Assembly (NCBI GenBank): GCA_022843565.1
Contig: JALHNK010000016.1
Location: 1 to 37,436 of the forward strand
DNA from: Phycisphaerales bacterium
Lineage (GTDB): Bacteria; Planctomycetota; Phycisphaerae; Phycisphaerales; UBA1924
Direction: 5' to 3'
DNA: 37,436 bases
Shown piece after piece: positions 34,475 to 37,436 of the stretch; positions within the stretch are counted from its first letter, which is position 1, and every line of letters begins with the position of its first letter. A program made the position numbers and the translations under genes. The notes beneath the pieces are model-generated. The model searched no databases. It was not told the DNA's origin and saw only the letters and a list, made by a program, of their open reading frames with translations.

Positions 34475-37436
34475 TCAACGCTGCTCCTTGATCGGCACCA
34501 TCGCCGGCGTCGTCGATGCCGGCGCAGACGCAGGTGCAGGCGCTGGCACCGGTGCAGGTGCCGGCGCTGGTGCCGCGGGCTCGGTCTCGCCCGGCAGCGG
34601 CCGGACCGGGGACTTGCTGCTGCCGGCGCTCTCGATGAACGTCGGCGGCATCATCTCCGGCATCACGCCTTCGACCTTCGCCTGGATCATCGGCCCCTGT
34701 GAGATCAGCCGCACGTCGTTGAACGTCACATCTCGCATCACCCGCGGCGTGATGAACACGTAGATCACACGCCGCGTCTTGTTCTCTGACTCATCCCGGA
34801 AGAGCTGACCAACGAGCGGGATGTCCCCAATGAACGGGAGCTTCAGCACCGTCCTGGACGTGTCCTCGAGCGTCAGGCCGCCGACGACGATCGTCGAATC
34901 GCTCGGGACCGTCACCGAGTCGCTGGTGATCGTCGTCGTGCTCTTTGACGGCGGCACAGACGCCCCCTCAACGACAGCGCCGATGAAGCTCGAAAGCTCC
35001 AGGGCATACTCCAATCGGAGGTAATCACCCGAGCTGATCTGCGGCTTAACGCGCAGCCGCGGGCCAGCGTCTTCGAAGCCGCCGAAGCTCGTGACGGTCG
35101 ATCCCGCGGCACCGGACTGGCTGGTCGTGGTGGTCGGCACCTGACGCAGGGCCGAAATCTCGGATTCCTCGTTGTCGTCCACAAGCAGTTTGGGCGTCGC
35201 AACAACCCGAGCGGCGGCGACCCGCTGCAGTGCCGTGATCACCAGCGGAACCTGGTCACTCTTGATCACCGCGGCAGTAAACGCGTTCGCCGCGGCCCCG
35301 ACGACCGGGACACCAGCCAACTGATTGCCCGTTGCTCCGGTCGTTGCTGATCCGAAGATGCCGCGACTCGCGATCGTGGTGCCCCTGCCCGTGGCCTGAA
35401 CGTACTGCGTCTCAAATGCCAGTCGCCAGTTGTCGGTGTCATCGACCACCACAATCTGCGCCTCGATAAACACCTGCGGCCGACGAAGATCCAGCTTCGT
35501 GATCAGTCTCGCAAACTGCGGCTGCAACCGCTTTGGCGCCTTGACGATCACCTGGCTGTTGCCCTGATCCGCCAGCACGAAGACATCGCTGGACGCCTCG
35601 ATCGCGAGGTTCTCGCCGTCGGCGCCGGTCGTGCCGGCTCGGGGTGTGGCCGTCGCGCGGCCTTGGTCGGTCCGCCGCCCAGTTCGGTCGTTCTGATTCA
35701 GGTTGTTCGGACTGTTCCGGTTGCCAAACGCCCCGCCACCGAAGTTCCCCGTTTGGCTCGCGCCCGGCAGCAGGGCCGATGTCGCCGCCGGCACGGTGTT
35801 GCTGATAAGCGACCGCACGATCTCGGCGATGTCCTCGGACTTGGAGTGCTTGACCTTGTAGTGCTCGTAGACGATCGCCTCGCTCTCGGTGAACGGCTCC
35901 AGATCCTTCACGAGTTTGTCCATCTGCGCGTGCAGCGTCTTGGTCGCGATGTACATGAACCCGCGACCCTGGCCATCGACCAGAATCGTCGGCCCCGCCG
36001 CGGCGCCCTGCTCGCCGCCCAACCCTGCGCCACCACCGCGACCGCCGGGGTTGCCTTGATTGAACTGCGGCTGGATCTGATTCGGGTTGTTCGGATTGAT
36101 CCCGTTGCTGCCACCAGCTTGAATCGTCACGACGCGACCGAAGCCCTGCTCCTCAGCCGATTGCGCGATCTGCGCTGCGCCTGACACCGCGTACCACTTG
36201 CCCTCCAGCACGCTGGGCACATCAACGAGCCTCAGCAGCCGGTTCAGCAGCGCCGTCTCGTCGTTCCGCCCTCGGAACAGGATCGCATTGCTCGTCGGCT
36301 CGAGCGTCAGTCGCTCCGGCAGGTTGGCGATCGTCGTGCTCCCGCCGCCCGGGATGCCCTGGTTCGGCTGACCCGGCTGCCCGCTGGCCGGCGCATTGCC
36401 CCGTCCCAACAGATCGATCATCCGCTGGCGCGCCGTCGCGGCGGAGATGTGCTCAATATTGAACCTCGCAAACTCCTGCTTGGCCTGCTCCGCGACGATC
36501 GTCTTCACCAAGCTGCTGATGATCGCGATCCGCCGCGGCGAGTCGGTGATCAGAATCACACCAAGCTCGTCCAGATACGCGATCGACCCGCTGCCGGGAG
36601 CCTGCCCGCCGCCACCGCCCGCAACCGCGCCGCCCCCGCGTGCGCCCATCGCGGTGATCGCCGGCTGAAGGCTCGAAGGCTTGATCCCCGGCGTGGGGAT
36701 GATCTGCGTCGTCGCAAGCGGGTTCTGGTCGATCGCCACCGAGCCGATGTCCGCCGCGGGGGCGATCTGGTAGATCTTGCCGATGCCCGTGGACTTCAGC
36801 ACCATGCCATTCTGCTCAAGCAGGAGGCCAAGGAACTCCATCAACTGATCCGCCGGAACATCCAGCGCCGTCGGCAGGAAGACTTGCTTGTCGGCGATCG
36901 CGGCGTCGGCCCCGATGTACTGGATCCCCAGGAACGAAGCCACCTCGTCGGCGATCAGCTTGATCTTCACCGGCTCGGCGAACGGACCATATCGGAACGA
37001 GCCAGCGAGTTGCTCGCCGCGAGTGCCGGGCAAGTCCGGCGTTTCGGGTTCTCCGCCCTTCTCAGCGCCTCCGTCGGCCTTCTTGGCGCTCTCCTCTTCT
37101 TGCTTCTTTGCTCGCTCCTCATCCGGAACGCCGCTCTCCTTGGCCTTCCGCTTCGCACGTTCATCATCGCTCGACGCATCCCCCATCGCCTCGCGCTTCG
37201 CACGCTCGGCGTCCGCCAGTCGCTTGGCCAGTTCCTCGGCACCGGGCTGCTCGCCGCTGGAGTTCTTGCCCTTCCCACCCTCGGCAGGCGCGCTGGCGTC
37301 CGGCTGCTTGCCCGCCGGCGGGTTCTTGGCCGCCTCGTCCCCAGCGCCGGGAGATTGTGCCGGCGCATCGGGCCGTCGCGGGGCCGGTGTCGTCGCGCCG
37401 GGCGCAATCGCCGGAGCGCCGGGGACCGGCGCAGCC
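34475..37436 (-). CDS. gspD: Type II secretion secretin GspD (5' end beyond the window)
   Basis: This is an outer-membrane secretin of at least 986 residues. The frame is open through the right edge, so the start is not seen; the ATG at 37186 lies inside a low-complexity region continuous with the upstream codons. The order is as follows. A Pro/Ala-rich then charged Lys/Glu/Ala/Arg-rich N-terminal stretch (to about 37000) leads. An N0-like domain (VKIKLIADEVASFLGIQYIG) and NolW-type N1-N3 domains follow, interrupted by Gly/Asn-rich insertions near 35980-36100 and 35690-35770. The secretin core comes next (RPQVFIEAQIVVVDD, and IVVGGLTLEDTSR leading to LPFIGDIPLVGQLF). A Pro-Ala repeat tail closes the protein. 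The gap to gspE is 96 bases with no visible promoter. Confidence 0.9.
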   Translation of the reverse strand, partial: AAPVPGAPAIAPGATTPAPRRPDAPAQSPGAGDEAAKNPPAGKQPDASAPAEGGKGKNSSGEQPGAEELAKRLADAERAKREAMGDASSDDERAKRKAKESGVPDEERAKKQEEESAKKADGGAEKGGEPETPDLPGTRGEQLAGSFRYGPFAEPVKIKLIADEVASFLGIQYIGADAAIADKQVFLPTALDVPADQLMEFLGLLLEQNGMVLKSTGIGKIYQIAPAADIGSVAIDQNPLATTQIIPTPGIKPSSLQPAITAMGARGGGAVAGGGGGQAPGSGSIAYLDELGVILITDSPRRIAIISSLVKTIVAEQAKQEFARFNIEHISAATARQRMIDLLGRGNAPASGQPGQPNQGIPGGGSTTIANLPERLTLEPTSNAILFRGRNDETALLNRLLRLVDVPSVLEGKWYAVSGAAQIAQSAEEQGFGRVVTIQAGGSNGINPNNPNQIQPQFNQGNPGGRGGGAGLGGEQGAAAGPTILVDGQGRGFMYIATKTLHAQMDKLVKDLEPFTESEAIVYEHYKVKHSKSEDIAEIVRSLISNTVPAATSALLPGASQTGNFGGGAFGNRNSPNNLNQNDRTGRRTDQGRATATPRAGTTGADGENLAIEASSDVFVLADQGNSQVIVKAPKRLQPQFARLITKLDLRRPQVFIEAQIVVVDDTDNWRLAFETQYVQATGRGTTIASRGIFGSATTGATGNQLAGVPVVGAAANAFTAAVIKSDQVPLVITALQRVAAARVVATPKLLVDDNEESEISALRQVPTTTTSQSGAAGSTVTSFGGFEDAGPRLRVKPQISSGDYLRLEYALELSSFIGAVVEGASVPPSKSTTTITSDSVTVPSDSTIVVGGLTLEDTSRTVLKLPFIGDIPLVGQLFRDESENKTRRVIYVFITPRVMRDVTFNDVRLISQGPMIQAKVEGVMPEMMPPTFIESAGSSKSPVRPLPGETEPAAPAPAPAPVPAPAPASAPASTTPAMVPIKEQR

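Noticed and set aside
32663-34702. 679-codon plus-strand open frame
   Set aside because: It is antisense to gspE and the end of gspD; both of those have complete family motifs.

Overview
The window is GC-rich, densely coded bacterial DNA, and no gap between genes exceeds about 230 bases. It most resembles a planctomycete, probably of the Phycisphaerae type. The grounds are the mix of gene families: a methyltransferase / flavoprotein / type III polyketide synthase trio, a GH10-like protein, a PTPS-like protein with the folate-bypass motif, secretin GspD with GspE, and M50 peptidase-HlyD fusions. Many genes also lack a Shine-Dalgarno sequence. The assignment is an inference from gene content; no rRNA is present. 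The first ten bases match the 3' end of a common Illumina adapter, so the window probably begins at a contig end of a short-read assembly.

Layout. 21-3198 (+): three genes coupled by ATGA overlaps, for a type III polyketide and its tailoring. 3287-4294 (+): class I mannose-6-phosphate isomerase. 4370-5791 (-): dicarboxylate/amino-acid:cation symporter. 5951-6262 (+): small DUF1232-like membrane protein. 6306-9084 (-): polyphosphate kinase and, upstream of it, a PTPS-III-like pterin enzyme. 9225-10817 (+): protein with a degenerate HD-GYP domain. 10940-15644 (-): Mfd and a membrane-anchored ComEA-like helix-hairpin-helix protein. 15693-17378 (-): GH10-like protein without recognisable catalytic glutamates. 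17538-19776 (+): PurC and an AlkA-like DNA glycosylase, whose 3' end overlaps a convergent MFS transporter (19568-20929, -). 21054-21686 (-): WcaF-like acetyltransferase. 21775-23331 (+): secreted alpha/beta hydrolase. 23382-24563 (-): DegT/DnrJ/EryC1-type aminotransferase. 24794-32518 (+): three successive HlyD-type adaptor proteins, one fused to a GAF domain and one to a PqqD-like domain plus an M50 metalloprotease, followed by a short SecA-like ATPase. A 70-bp heptameric tandem repeat lies in front of the SecA-like gene. 32552-32625 (-): tRNA-Arg(CCU). 32648 to the right edge (-): type II secretion genes gspE and gspD; gspD runs off the window.

The most unusual region is 24.8-32.5 kb. It combines envelope adaptors, an intramembrane-type protease and a SecA motor that lacks its C-terminal third. 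No ABC transporter, RND pump or outer-membrane factor is encoded beside them. It reads as a candidate envelope export or maturation system with no function known to me. The rest is largely housekeeping (purine synthesis, DNA repair, polyphosphate, folate), cell-surface and transport genes.
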